The notes beneath the pieces are model-generated. The model did no database searches. It saw only the letters and a list, made by a program, of their open reading frames with translations, and had not been told where the DNA came from. Shown here in pieces: positions 1 to 8,533 of a stretch of DNA of 64,000 bases. Every line of letters begins with the position of its first letter. Positions within the stretch are counted from its first letter, which is position 1. The stretch is from Bacteroidota bacterium (GTDB lineage: Bacteria > Bacteroidota > Ignavibacteria > Kapaibacteriales > UBA2268): the NCBI GenBank assembly GCA_029974985.1, contig JARKQC010000243.1, forward strand, positions 62,001 to 126,000, read 5' to 3'. Both the position numbers and the translations under genes were made by a program.

Positions 1-861
1 GTATCGTGTGAACTCCCCGACCAAAATGACAAATCAATACTTATTAATGAATTAAAAATTCCAGAAGACTATTTTAATGATATAGAGGATATTGACGAAA
101 GACCTCGTATCGAATATGAAGATGGTTGGTACTTAATTATTATAAGAATTCCTTATAATAATGAAAATGAGGAAATACCATTTACTACAGTCCCTTTGGG
201 TATTATTTTTAAAGATGATATTTTAGTTAGTGTATGCTTTTATAAAACGGAATTATTACCCGATTTTATTACATATACACAAAGGAAAAATAGACAAATA
301 AAAGATAATTTTGATTTAGCCCTTAAATTATTATTATCATCAAGTGTATGGTTCCTTAAATATTTAAAACAAATAAATCATAGGGTAAAAATTGCTGAAG
401 AAAAATTAGAAAAATCTATTCAAAATGAGGATTTGCAAACTTTACTACTAATTGGTAAGTGTTTAGTGTATTATAATACTTCTTTAAAAGGTAATGATAT
501 TTTAATTTATAGATTAAAAAATTTAAAAGATTATAATCATACATTTGATACTGAATTACTCGAGGATGTCGAAATTGAATTAAAACAAGCAATAGAAACT
601 ACTCATATTTATAGTGATATTTTAAGTAATACAATGGATGCTTATGCATCTGTGATTTCTAATAATCTAAATGTTATAATGAAGCAACTTACATCAATTT
701 CGATTATATTAATGATTCCAACTTTAATTGCAAGTTTTTATGGTATGAATGTGCCAAATTATTTAGAAAATAATATGTTTGGACTGTGGATTATACTTTT
801 AATTTCATTTATTTTCTCTGGTCTCGGTGTATTTGTATTTATGAAAAGAAAGTGGTTCTAA
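1..861 (+). CDS. CorA-family divalent cation transporter, 5' end cut by window
   Basis: The reading frame is open from base 1, so the gene starts before the window; about 286 C-terminal residues are present. A TTG at 196 could be mistaken for a start, but the in-frame sequence before it is coding-like (ERPRIEYEDGWYLIII, typical of CorA cytoplasmic domains), so I treat the gene as truncated by the window, not short. The C-terminus has the CorA hallmark: a first membrane helix ending in YGMNVP (the GMN signature that forms the selectivity loop), a short loop, a second membrane helix, then a basic tail ending MKRKWF. The family forms pentameric inner-membrane Mg2+ or Co2+ channels. The exact ion is not shown by the sequence. 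A strong hairpin follows directly after the stop. Confidence 0.9.
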   Translation, partial: VSCELPDQNDKSILINELKIPEDYFNDIEDIDERPRIEYEDGWYLIIIRIPYNNENEEIPFTTVPLGIIFKDDILVSVCFYKTELLPDFITYTQRKNRQIKDNFDLALKLLLSSSVWFLKYLKQINHRVKIAEEKLEKSIQNEDLQTLLLIGKCLVYYNTSLKGNDILIYRLKNLKDYNHTFDTELLEDVEIELKQAIETTHIYSDILSNTMDAYASVISNNLNVIMKQLTSISIILMIPTLIASFYGMNVPNYLENNMFGLWIILLISFIFSGLGVFVFMKRKWF

Positions 862-874
862 ATATTTATTTTAA

Positions 875-906
875 AAAGCCTTCTGATGGAAAGTTCAGAA
901 GGCTTT
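875..906 (-). terminator. Rho-independent terminator between corA-like gene and gcvT
   Basis: Perfect 12-bp inverted repeat (AAAGCCTTCTGA at 875-886 and its complement at 895-906) with an 8-base loop. Read on the minus strand it is followed by a T run, so it mainly serves gcvT, which ends at 929. It may also stop the convergent corA-like transcript, but the U-tract on that side is poor. Confidence 0.85.
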
Positions 907-928
907 AAGAATAAATTAAGAATTATTA

Positions 929-2023
929 TTAAAGAAATGGTAATTTAATTACCTCAGCGTCAAATTTTTTGCCACGAGCTTCGATTTGAATAACAGAGCT
1001 TGGCGTTTTAAATGCGGGACTAACATAACCTAAACCAATAGATTTATTTAACGATGGAGAAAGATTGCCACTTGTTACAATGCCGATTTCTTCTTCGCCA
1101 CTAAAAATTTTATAACCGTGTCTTGGAATAAATCTATCAGCAGATACGATAAAACCTACTAAATGTCGCGATGGTTTGTTTTCTTTTATTTCGGCAATAA
1201 CTTTACTACCCAAAAAATCACCTTTATTTAATTTTGTAATCCAACCTAAACCCGCTTCGATTGGATTAGTTGTTTGGTCAATATCATTTCCGTATAAGCA
1301 ATAACCTTTTTCGAGTCTCAATGTATCACGACAACCCAAGCCAACAGCTTCTAATCCAAATTTATTTCCAGCCTTGAATAATTTATTCCAAACGTCTTTT
1401 CCAACACTTTCATCACCTTTAAAATATAATTCATAGCCTAATTCTCCCGTGTAACCAGTTCGAGAAATAATCATATCATAACCAGCTAATTTACCAAATT
1501 TAAAATGATAAAAAGGAATTTCTGTATCGCTTAAATCAATATCAGTTAATTGTTGTAATAGTTCTCTTGATGATGGACCTTGAACTGCAAGTAAGCTGTA
1601 ATCATCGGAAGAATTACGTAATTCAACGTTCATACCTTCTGAATTTTTTACACACCAATCCCAATCTTTATCAATATTAGCACCATTTACTACAAATAAA
1701 TAATGATTTTCGTTAATTCTATATACTAATAAATCATCAACTATTCCACCATCTTCAAAGCACATTGCAGAATATTGGATAGCGCCATCACTTAATTTCG
1801 AAGCATCGTTAGTTGTTACTTTTTGAACAAAATTAAGTGCATTTGTACCTAATATCTCGAACTCGCCCATGTGAGATACATCAAAAACACCTACTTTTTC
1901 ACGCACTAATTTATGCTCGAATATTATACCTTTTGGATATTGAATAGGCATAGTATAGCCAGCAAATTCGACCATTTTTGCGCCTAAACTTTTATGGATT
2001 TCTGTAAAAATTGTTGTTTTCAT
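929..2023 (-). CDS. gcvT: Aminomethyltransferase, glycine cleavage T protein
   Basis: About 364 residues, normal for GcvT. The T protein takes the aminomethyl group from lipoylated GcvH and passes the methylene to tetrahydrofolate, releasing ammonia. Family motifs visible are the N-terminal EFAGYTMPIQYP, VGVFDVSHMGE, SRTGYTGELGYE and a C-terminal barrel domain ending in GKKFDAEVIKLPF. An in-frame TTG lies 15 bases upstream (2038), but TTGAGG there looks like the ribosome-binding site for the ATG at 2023, so I chose the ATG. A promoter-like TATTTTTG lies about 40 bases upstream. The partner gcvH is in this window about 30 kb away. No glycine riboswitch structure is evident upstream. Confidence 0.96.
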   Translation of the reverse strand: MKTTIFTEIHKSLGAKMVEFAGYTMPIQYPKGIIFEHKLVREKVGVFDVSHMGEFEILGTNALNFVQKVTTNDASKLSDGAIQYSAMCFEDGGIVDDLLVYRINENHYLFVVNGANIDKDWDWCVKNSEGMNVELRNSSDDYSLLAVQGPSSRELLQQLTDIDLSDTEIPFYHFKFGKLAGYDMIISRTGYTGELGYELYFKGDESVGKDVWNKLFKAGNKFGLEAVGLGCRDTLRLEKGYCLYGNDIDQTTNPIEAGLGWITKLNKGDFLGSKVIAEIKENKPSRHLVGFIVSADRFIPRHGYKIFSGEEEIGIVTSGNLSPSLNKSIGLGYVSPAFKTPSSVIQIEARGKKFDAEVIKLPFL

Positions 2024-2062
2024 TTTTTTTAACCTCAATTATAAAATATTATTATTTATTAT

Positions 2063-2095
2063 CAAAAATATTTATATTAAAAAATTTTATTCAAT
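2063..2095 (-). promoter_or_regulatory. Possible Bacteroidota-type promoter of gcvT
   Basis: On the minus strand the sequence reads ATTG (2095-2092), a 21-base spacer and TATTTTTG (2070-2063). This matches the Bacteroidota -33/-7 consensus TTTG/TAnnTTTG except for one base in the -33 box. It lies about 40 bases before the chosen gcvT start. AT-rich background makes chance matches likely, so confidence is moderate. Confidence 0.45.
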
Positions 2096-2614
2096 AGTTA
2101 TAAATTCCTTCATTGACTCAAATTTCTTATCACCAATACCTTTAATATTTTTTATATCAGAAATTTTTTGAAATTTTTTATTATTTCTATACTCAATAAT
2201 CTTATCAGCAGTTTTTTCGCCAACCCAAGGCAATTTCATCAAATCACTTTTTGAAGCTGTATTAATATTAAATTTTTTTCCAGCAATTTTTTCTGCTTTT
2301 GTTTGCTTTTTATTACCATTAAAAGCTAATTCAATATTAGATGTTTCAAAATTATTATATGTAGAATCTAATAAATTAACATTTGTTTTTATTACTATAT
2401 CTGAATAAGATAATCTTGATGCTTCAGCTAATGAATCTAATAGTCTAAATACTTCTTTATTAATTAATTTTTTATCTTGTTCTCCGTAAATATATGTTTT
2501 TAAGAACGCACCTAAAATAAGTCCGACAAGTAAAGTAAATACTATAGTAAGTTCAGAACTTGTCGCACCTGTTAGTGTTTTAATTTTAGTAACAAAATCT
2601 TCTTTTTTAGCCAA
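2087..2614 (-). CDS. ComEA-like helix-hairpin-helix protein with N-terminal membrane anchor
   Basis: A 175-residue protein. An N-terminal membrane helix (about residues 22-44, IVFTLLVGLILGAFLKTYIY) is followed by a poorly conserved linker and, from about residue 114, a paired helix-hairpin-helix module: NINTASKSDLMKLPWVGEKT, then IKNIKGIGDKKFESMK. This double HhH is the DNA-binding unit of ComEA, which in competent bacteria binds incoming DNA outside the inner membrane. Here no other competence gene is nearby, so a role in DNA uptake is only inferred from the domain. It could equally be a generic HhH protein. It is transcribed with the same strand as gcvT, 63 bases from the chosen gcvT start. 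Confidence 0.82.
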   Translation of the reverse strand: MAKKEDFVTKIKTLTGATSSELTIVFTLLVGLILGAFLKTYIYGEQDKKLINKEVFRLLDSLAEASRLSYSDIVIKTNVNLLDSTYNNFETSNIELAFNGNKKQTKAEKIAGKKFNINTASKSDLMKLPWVGEKTADKIIEYRNNKKFQKISDIKNIKGIGDKKFESMKEFITIE

Positions 2615-2748
2615 TTCTATAAGATTTAATTATTATAAATATCAATAAATTACAGTATTTACTTAAAACTATTATAAATCAGTCAATATTTTAAATATAG
2701 TACTAATAAAAGAAATTTATCAGTACTTTATTAATCTTAAATATAAAA

Positions 2749-4845
2749 TTACTTTTTACAATAACGATCTAAAAATTTGAATACTTGCTCGTTCCAAATT
2801 AAAAATTCTTGTGGGCGACTAATAAAATGAGTTTCATTAGGAAATACGATCAGTTCAGCTGGAATATTTTGTGAACGAGCCGCTGTAAACGCTTCTAAAC
2901 TTTGAGTATAAGGCACTCTGAAATCGTTCATTCCCGTTGAAATTAATATTGGTGTATCCCAATTTTGTACATAATTATGTGGTGAATTTTTCTCAAAATT
3001 TGGGCGATTTTTAGCATCCCAATATGGTCCGCCAAACTCCCAATTTGGGAAAAATAGCTCTTCCGTCGAGCCGTATTTACTAAATAAATTAAATACTCCA
3101 CAATGTGCGATAAATGCTTTAAAACGTTTTTGATGATGACCTGCTAACCAAAATGCGGCATAACCGCCTGCACTTGCTCCCATAGCTGATAAGCCATCTT
3201 TATCTACATAAGGCTCTTCTGCGAATTGATCAGTAGCCGCAAGTAAATCATTCATAGGCATTCCACCCCAATCTTTACTAATTGCATCGTTCCAAGCTTG
3301 ACCAAATCCCGGTACGCCACGACGATTTGCCGCAAGCATAATATAACCTTGTGAAGCCATTAAGAATTGATTCCATCTATAATGGAAATTAGGGCTTATC
3401 ATACTTTGCGGACCGCCTTGACAATAAGTTACAACAGGATATTTTTTATTTGGGTCGAAATCCGGTGGATAAATTATCCAAGCTTGAATTGGCTTGCCAT
3501 CAGTAGCTTTAAACCATCTTGTTTCGACTTTTACTTTTTTAATATTTGCATATAATTCTTTGTTAATATTTGTAATTTGGGTAATTTTATTACTTTCTAT
3601 ATCCATACTATAAATATCAAGAGGGTCTGTAAAAGTTTGCTTTCCAAAGAAAAGAGTTTTACCATCATTAGAAATATGAAGACCACCACCAATTTTATGC
3701 AAACCTTCTGTAATAATTTTCCAAGTTCCATCTATATTCAAATGATAGATTTGCTCAGTTCCCGAATCACCAGCAACGACATAAAATGATTTGCTATCAG
3801 GCGCCCAAACAAATTCCTCTACCCATTGGTCGAGTGTTTTAGTGATTTCAGTAATTTCTGCAGTTTCACGATTATAAACCATTAAACGTATTCTATCAGA
3901 TTCAAATCCGGGACGCTCTTGGCTTGTGAAAGCAATCATTTTTCCATCGGGTGAATATTTTGGCACTTTATCATATCCAAGCATACCTTCTGTAATGTTT
4001 TTTGAAGTACCATCTTCTGTATTATAAAGATAAATTTCTGAATTTGTTGATGTTGCGTAATCACTAACTTTTTTACAAGTATAAGCGATTTCTTTCATAT
4101 CTGGCGAAATATCATATTCTTCGGGACCACCAAAAGGTTTCATCGGAGATTCATATATTTCATTTTCCATAATATCTTTAGGTTCGCCACCAGAAAATGG
4201 AACTGTAAATATATGACTTACAAATTCATCATTCCATTCATCCCAATGGCGAATAGGTAAGTCATTAAAAATCATCATATTTGCTTTCTTATATTCAGGA
4301 TATTCTTCGCTTAAAGTTTTAAAAACTTTTACTTCGCTTCCCAAAGCAAAGATACCTGGATTACCGACCCAATTAAAAGAACCAACCCCTTTTTCAAGAT
4401 TTGTGAATTTTTTTGGTGTGCCTTTTGGAAAATCCATAACAAAAATCTGAGGAGTTGCTTCTGCAGAAGAAATAAAAGCAAGTTTTTTACCATCTTCAGA
4501 AAAACGCAAATTTGATTCAGAAAATTTATCATTAGTTAATTGAATAGTTTCCGAACCATCTTTTTTAACTGCAAATAAATCACTATATAATTTATTATCT
4601 GCGATTGAAGGAGTTGACTGTCTATATACAATCCATTCACCATCGGGCGACAAAATAAATTCTGTGATTCTTTTTGTAGAGTATAAATCAATGGCGCTAA
4701 AGGTTCTTTCACCGAAATTAGTCTGATTTAGACTTAAATCAATTTCATTTTTTTCTTTTGATTGCGGTGCTTGATTATCTGGATTTGAACAAGAGTAAAC
4801 CATTAAAATACCACAAGTTAGGACTGAAAATAATACTTTTAACAT
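2749..4845 (-). CDS. Exported S9-family serine peptidase (prolyl oligopeptidase/DPP type)
   Basis: 698 residues. The N-terminus has a hydrophobic segment ending in VYSC at about residue 19, a lipobox, so the mature protein is probably a lipoprotein. Residues about 50-420 form the WD40/PD40-type beta-propeller (repeats with SPDGKMIAF and similar). Residues about 440-698 form the alpha/beta hydrolase domain. The catalytic triad is visible: nucleophile Ser in GASAGG (about residue 555), Asp in MNDFRVP (about 638) and His in ETHFIS (about 670). Family members cleave dipeptides or acyl-amino acids from peptide N-termini; here it probably digests peptides in the periplasm or at the cell surface. 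Exact specificity cannot be read. AGGA lies just upstream of the start. Confidence 0.93.
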   Translation of the reverse strand: MLKVLFSVLTCGILMVYSCSNPDNQAPQSKEKNEIDLSLNQTNFGERTFSAIDLYSTKRITEFILSPDGEWIVYRQSTPSIADNKLYSDLFAVKKDGSETIQLTNDKFSESNLRFSEDGKKLAFISSAEATPQIFVMDFPKGTPKKFTNLEKGVGSFNWVGNPGIFALGSEVKVFKTLSEEYPEYKKANMMIFNDLPIRHWDEWNDEFVSHIFTVPFSGGEPKDIMENEIYESPMKPFGGPEEYDISPDMKEIAYTCKKVSDYATSTNSEIYLYNTEDGTSKNITEGMLGYDKVPKYSPDGKMIAFTSQERPGFESDRIRLMVYNRETAEITEITKTLDQWVEEFVWAPDSKSFYVVAGDSGTEQIYHLNIDGTWKIITEGLHKIGGGLHISNDGKTLFFGKQTFTDPLDIYSMDIESNKITQITNINKELYANIKKVKVETRWFKATDGKPIQAWIIYPPDFDPNKKYPVVTYCQGGPQSMISPNFHYRWNQFLMASQGYIMLAANRRGVPGFGQAWNDAISKDWGGMPMNDLLAATDQFAEEPYVDKDGLSAMGASAGGYAAFWLAGHHQKRFKAFIAHCGVFNLFSKYGSTEELFFPNWEFGGPYWDAKNRPNFEKNSPHNYVQNWDTPILISTGMNDFRVPYTQSLEAFTAARSQNIPAELIVFPNETHFISRPQEFLIWNEQVFKFLDRYCKK

Positions 4846-5156
4846 TTTAATTCCTAATAATTAATGATTAAATTCATTTTTGATTAATATAATTTAACAA
4901 AAATACGAAATTATTATTTAGTATCTTATTAAATTAGAATATAAAATTTTTTATTTATTAGATTATATATTTATAATTTTTAAAATTCTGCTAATTGGTA
5001 TATTATATAAATTATGATAGAAATTTCAATTTTTAATAATAAATAGATTTTTTAGAAAAACAAAAAATTTAAAAATGCTTGATAAATTCTTTAATATAAA
5101 AATGAAAGTATAATAAATTCGTTTTTAAATAATATAAAATTTAATGAAAAAGATTA
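4846..5156. other. AT-rich intergenic stretch
   Basis: I see no open reading frame of note, RNA gene or clear hairpin here. It presumably holds the promoter of the S9 peptidase gene on the minus strand, but no convincing TTTG/TAnnTTTG pair was found. Confidence 0.5.
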
Positions 5157-5338
5157 ATGAAGTTACACAACTATAAAATATTGATTAGACCAGAACCAGA
5201 AGGAGGTTTTACTGTTGTAGTACCTACTCTCCCAAGGGGTGTATTACCTATGGTGAAACGCTTTTTGAGGCAAAAGAAGCTATCGAACTATATATTGAGA
5301 GTTTAATAGAAAATAATGAAATCATACCAAATCTATAA
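5157..5338 (+). pseudogene. Frameshifted HicB-like antitoxin remnant
   Basis: Two overlapping frames together spell a complete short HicB/UPF0150-type protein. Frame one from the ATG at 5157 gives MKLHNYKILIRPEPEGG followed by FTVVVPTLP. At about 5230-5240 coding passes to another frame with GCITYGETLFEAKEA followed by IELYIESLIENNEIIPNL and a stop at 5336. The family consensus reads straight through this junction (PTLPGCxTYGxTxxEAxxxxxEAI), so one base has been lost or two gained. HicB proteins neutralise the HicA mRNA interferase. No hicA reading frame is visible on either side, so this is a solitary and probably dead antitoxin gene. A weak 7-bp hairpin follows at 5358-5384. A sequencing or assembly error is the main alternative. 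Confidence 0.8.
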
Positions 5339-5447
5339 AAATAATTAATTTAAAAAGTTAAGTCTATATATATTATTGACTTAAATGTATTAGCTGACAA
5401 AGTCAAGAAAAATTGTATTTTTTATAAATAAAATTTTCCCAATTTTA

Positions 5448-5474
5448 AAAAAGGCTGACTATATTAGTCAACCC
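5448..5474 (-). terminator. Terminator of korA-korB operon
   Basis: Inverted repeat TGACTA/TAGTCA (5457-5462 and 5466-5471), extended by two G-C pairs across one mismatch. On the minus strand it is followed by a run of six T (5453-5448). It lies about 30 bases past the korB stop codon. Confidence 0.7.
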
Positions 5475-5504
5475 CTTTTAAAACATCAGATTAAAAATAT
5501 GAAA

Positions 5505-6554
5505 TTAACTAATTTCCCAGAAATCCGAACCTTTCATTAGCTCTACGATATTGGGCTGTCCCTTAGTTTCGATTTCATTTTGAATTTGCCAAGCAACTTT
5601 TTCATCATAAGTTGGACGCTCAATAGCCTGAATAACTCCCATAGGTCTTGGTAATGTTTCGTCGAAACTCATATCTGATAAAATTAATGATAAAGTAGAA
5701 TCTTGTTCATTGTGAACGATACAATCATTAATAGAATATTTGCCATCGTCAATATCAATTATTATTGGACGGTATCCATCCATTTTAATACCTTTATTCT
5801 TTTTATCGCCAAATACTAATGGTTTGCCGTGTTCGAGCCAAATTGTGGATTCAAATTTAGTTTCTCTACGTGTATATTCTTCGAAAGCTCCATCATTGAA
5901 AATTACACAATTAGTATAAATTTCAACAAAAGCAAATCCTTTATGTTTTGCCGCACGTTCGAATAAATATTTCATTTGGCTAGGGTCTTTATCATAACCA
6001 CGAGCAACGAAAGAAGCGCCAGAGCCGAGTGCTAAGGTAGAAGGATTAAAAGGATCATCTAATAATCCGAGAGGAGATGATTTAGTTTTTTGTCCAACTT
6101 TAGAAGTTGGCGAAGCTTGTCCTTTTGTCAAACTATAAATTTCGTTATTGAACATAATAACGTTCAAATTAACATTTCTACGAGCGGAATGTATGAGGTG
6201 ATTACCACCAATACTCATACAATCGCCATCACCAGTAGCAACCCAAACAGATAAATCAGGGCGTGCAACTTTTAAGCCCGAAGCAATTGCTAATGCTCTA
6301 CCGTGAATTGTATGAAAGCCATAAACATCCATATAATATGGGAAACGGCTTGAACATCCAATACCTGAAATAAAAGCAATTTTTTCTTTTGGGATTCCTA
6401 ATTCTGGCATAATTCTTTGAATTTGCGCAAGTATCGAGAAACTACCGCAACCAGCACACCACCGAACATCAATATCTGGTTTGAAATCTTTAGGAGTATA
6501 TTGAGGAATAGTAAGATATTCCTTATTTATTAATTGATCAACAAAAGTAGTCAT
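5505..6554 (-). CDS. korB: 2-oxoglutarate:ferredoxin oxidoreductase, beta subunit
   Basis: 349 residues, the usual size. This subunit binds thiamine diphosphate. Visible motifs are the N-terminal WCAGCGSFSI, GIGCSSRFPYY, HGRALAIASGLK, and the ThDP/Mg binding segment GDGDCMSIGGNHLIH followed by NLNVIMFNN and Y-S-L-T-K-G-Q-x-S-P-T. With KorA it oxidatively decarboxylates 2-oxoglutarate to succinyl-CoA using ferredoxin, or runs in reverse in the reductive TCA cycle. korA ends one base before this start, so the two are translated from one message. Related family members accept other 2-oxoacids, so substrate is inferred from overall resemblance. A terminator follows. Confidence 0.94.
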   Translation of the reverse strand: MTTFVDQLINKEYLTIPQYTPKDFKPDIDVRWCAGCGSFSILAQIQRIMPELGIPKEKIAFISGIGCSSRFPYYMDVYGFHTIHGRALAIASGLKVARPDLSVWVATGDGDCMSIGGNHLIHSARRNVNLNVIMFNNEIYSLTKGQASPTSKVGQKTKSSPLGLLDDPFNPSTLALGSGASFVARGYDKDPSQMKYLFERAAKHKGFAFVEIYTNCVIFNDGAFEEYTRRETKFESTIWLEHGKPLVFGDKKNKGIKMDGYRPIIIDIDDGKYSINDCIVHNEQDSTLSLILSDMSFDETLPRPMGVIQAIERPTYDEKVAWQIQNEIETKGQPNIVELMKGSDFWEIS

Positions 6555-6555
6555 A

Positions 6556-8397
6556 TTAATTTTCCTTTACAGATAGTAATTCTTTAATTTTATTTTGAAT
6601 TTCAATTGAAGTAAAAGTATTACCCTGTATTTTGTTATAACCTAAAATTGGTAATAAGTATTTAGATTGTAATAATGCTTTTAACTGACCAAGATTTAAT
6701 TCTGGAACGAGGATACGTTTAAATTTTCTCATAACAGATTCAAGGTTTCTTGGTAAAGGATTAATATAGTTCAAACTTACGTGAGAAACTTCATAACCTT
6801 CTTCTCTTAATTTTGGAAGAGCTTTTTTAATAGCACCGTGAGTACTTCCCCAGCTAATTACAAGTAAATCGCCCGATTCTGGTCCATCAATAGTAACTTC
6901 TGGAATATCAAAAGCGATATTATCAATTTTTTTAGCTCTAATTTCACACATTTTTTGATGATTCATTGGGTCGTGGCTAACAAGTCCCGAACCATTTTCC
7001 TTTTCGAGCCCACCAATTCTGTGTTCCATACCAGGTGTACCTGGAATAGCCCACATACGTGCAAGAGTTTCAGGGTTTCTATTATAAGGAGCATAATTTG
7101 TTGGGTCAGTAGCAAATTCAACATTAAAAGAAGGAATTTTTTCAATATCTGGAATTCTCCAAGGTTCTGAGCCTTGTGCGAGATAGCCATCAGTAAGCAA
7201 TATTACAGGCGTCATATATTTGAGTGCAATTCTTGCGGCTTCGATAGTCATATCGAAACAATTAGTTGAAGATGTCGCACATAATACGGGCATAGGAGCT
7301 TCTCCGTGACGTCCATACATAGCTATATATAAATCAGATTGCTCGGGTTTAGTTGGTAGCCCCGTACTTGGACCAGCACGCTGAACATCAATTATCAATA
7401 ATGGGATTTCGAGCATTACTGCCAAACCCATAGCTTCAACTTTTAAAGAGAGTCCGGGACCACTTGTCGTTGTTGCGGCTAATGCACCACCATAAGAAGC
7501 ACCAATTGCAGAAGTAATACCGCCAATCTCATCTTCCATTTGCATGTGTTTAACGCCAAATTTCTTATAGCTTGAAATAAAATGCAAAATTTCAGTAGCA
7601 GGAGTAATTGGATAAGAGCCAAGGAATAACGGCATATTTGCTCTATTTGCGGCAACAACTAATCCAATTGCAACAGCTTCGTTGCCAGTAATATTTCTAT
7701 AAGTTCCTTTTTCTAAATTAGCTGGTTTAATATTATATCTAACAATCATATCTTGATTTTCAGCGGCAAACATATATCCAGCTCTTAGAACCTTTATATT
7801 AGCAGCTAAAATATCTTGTTTTTTACCAAACTTTTTATTTAACCAATTTTCGGTTGGTTCTAAAGGTCTACTAAATAACCAATAAGCCAGACCAAGAGCA
7901 AAAATATTCTTAGTTCTATCAATATATTTATTAGATAATCCGGAATCATCGAGTATGTTACGAACTTGTTCATTAATATCGTAAGCAAAAACTTGATAAT
8001 TTGCTAAACTACCATCTAAAATAGGGTTTGATTCATATTTAGCAAGTTTTAAATTTTTATCTTTAAAACCCGCAGTATTTAAAATCAAAATACCATTTTT
8101 ACGAACATGCTTCAAATTTACTTTTAAAGAAGAAGCGTTCATAGCAATAAGAACGTCAATATTATCACCCGGTGTATGAGTTTTTTTATTTCCAAAATGT
8201 ACTTGATAGGCGCTAACACCATACAAAGTACCTTCGGGAGCACGAATTTCTGATGGATAATCAGGAAATGTATTTACTTCGTTGCCTAATCCGGCAGAAG
8301 TATCTGAAAACTGTGTTCCAGTAAGTTGCATACCATCACCCGAATCGCCAGCGAATCTAATGGTAGCAAATTCTAATTCAACAAGTTCTTTATTCAT
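6556..8397 (-). CDS. korA: 2-oxoglutarate:ferredoxin oxidoreductase, fused gamma-alpha subunit
   Basis: 613 residues. The N-terminal ~195 residues are the gamma domain (FAGDSGDGMQLTGTQFSD, then PSEIRAPEGTLYGVSAYQVHF). From about residue 215 to the end is the alpha or pyrimidine-binding domain (GNEAVAIGLVVAANRA, LGSYPITPATEILHFIS, MEDEIGGITSAIGASYGGA, TTTSGPGLSLKVEAMGLAV). The gamma-alpha fusion is the common KorA form in Bacteroidota and Actinobacteria. It pairs with KorB immediately downstream. No separate ferredoxin-domain (delta) subunit is seen, so electrons must pass to an external ferredoxin. A 15-bp hairpin separates it from the upstream flavoprotein gene, so it may have its own promoter in the 8398-8480 gap. 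Confidence 0.94.
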   Translation of the reverse strand: MNKELVELEFATIRFAGDSGDGMQLTGTQFSDTSAGLGNEVNTFPDYPSEIRAPEGTLYGVSAYQVHFGNKKTHTPGDNIDVLIAMNASSLKVNLKHVRKNGILILNTAGFKDKNLKLAKYESNPILDGSLANYQVFAYDINEQVRNILDDSGLSNKYIDRTKNIFALGLAYWLFSRPLEPTENWLNKKFGKKQDILAANIKVLRAGYMFAAENQDMIVRYNIKPANLEKGTYRNITGNEAVAIGLVVAANRANMPLFLGSYPITPATEILHFISSYKKFGVKHMQMEDEIGGITSAIGASYGGALAATTTSGPGLSLKVEAMGLAVMLEIPLLIIDVQRAGPSTGLPTKPEQSDLYIAMYGRHGEAPMPVLCATSSTNCFDMTIEAARIALKYMTPVILLTDGYLAQGSEPWRIPDIEKIPSFNVEFATDPTNYAPYNRNPETLARMWAIPGTPGMEHRIGGLEKENGSGLVSHDPMNHQKMCEIRAKKIDNIAFDIPEVTIDGPESGDLLVISWGSTHGAIKKALPKLREEGYEVSHVSLNYINPLPRNLESVMRKFKRILVPELNLGQLKALLQSKYLLPILGYNKIQGNTFTSIEIQNKIKELLSVKEN

Positions 8398-8480
8398 AAT
8401 AATAATAATATATTTAATAAATTTATTAAATCAAAAAACTTAATTTCTTGAATTTATAGAAAAAAATAGCTTTGCAAAAC

Positions 8481-8519
8481 AATAATAAATAACAAAGTAA
8501 AACCTTGTTATTTATTATT
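8481..8519 (-). terminator. AU-rich hairpin between flavoprotein gene and korA
   Basis: Perfect 15-bp inverted repeat (AATAATAAATAACAA at 8481-8495, complement 8505-8519) with a 9-base loop. It sits just after the stop codon of the upstream minus-strand gene (8534). The stem is nearly all A/T and the following U-tract is weak, so it could be a terminator or an RNA-stabilising stem. Confidence 0.55.
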
Positions 8520-8533
8520 TATTAAGTGTATTT

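Noticed and set aside
196..861. A complete 221-residue CorA-like gene starting at TTG 196
   Set aside because: The frame is open and coding-like back to base 1, so the gene begins outside the window.
2024..2086. Glycine riboswitch before gcvT
   Set aside because: The spacer is only about 60 bases and AT-rich, too short for the tandem glycine aptamers.
8481..8519. Possible attachment site or transposon end from the 15-bp inverted repeat
   Set aside because: There are no flanking direct repeats or integrase, and the position after a stop codon fits a terminator better.
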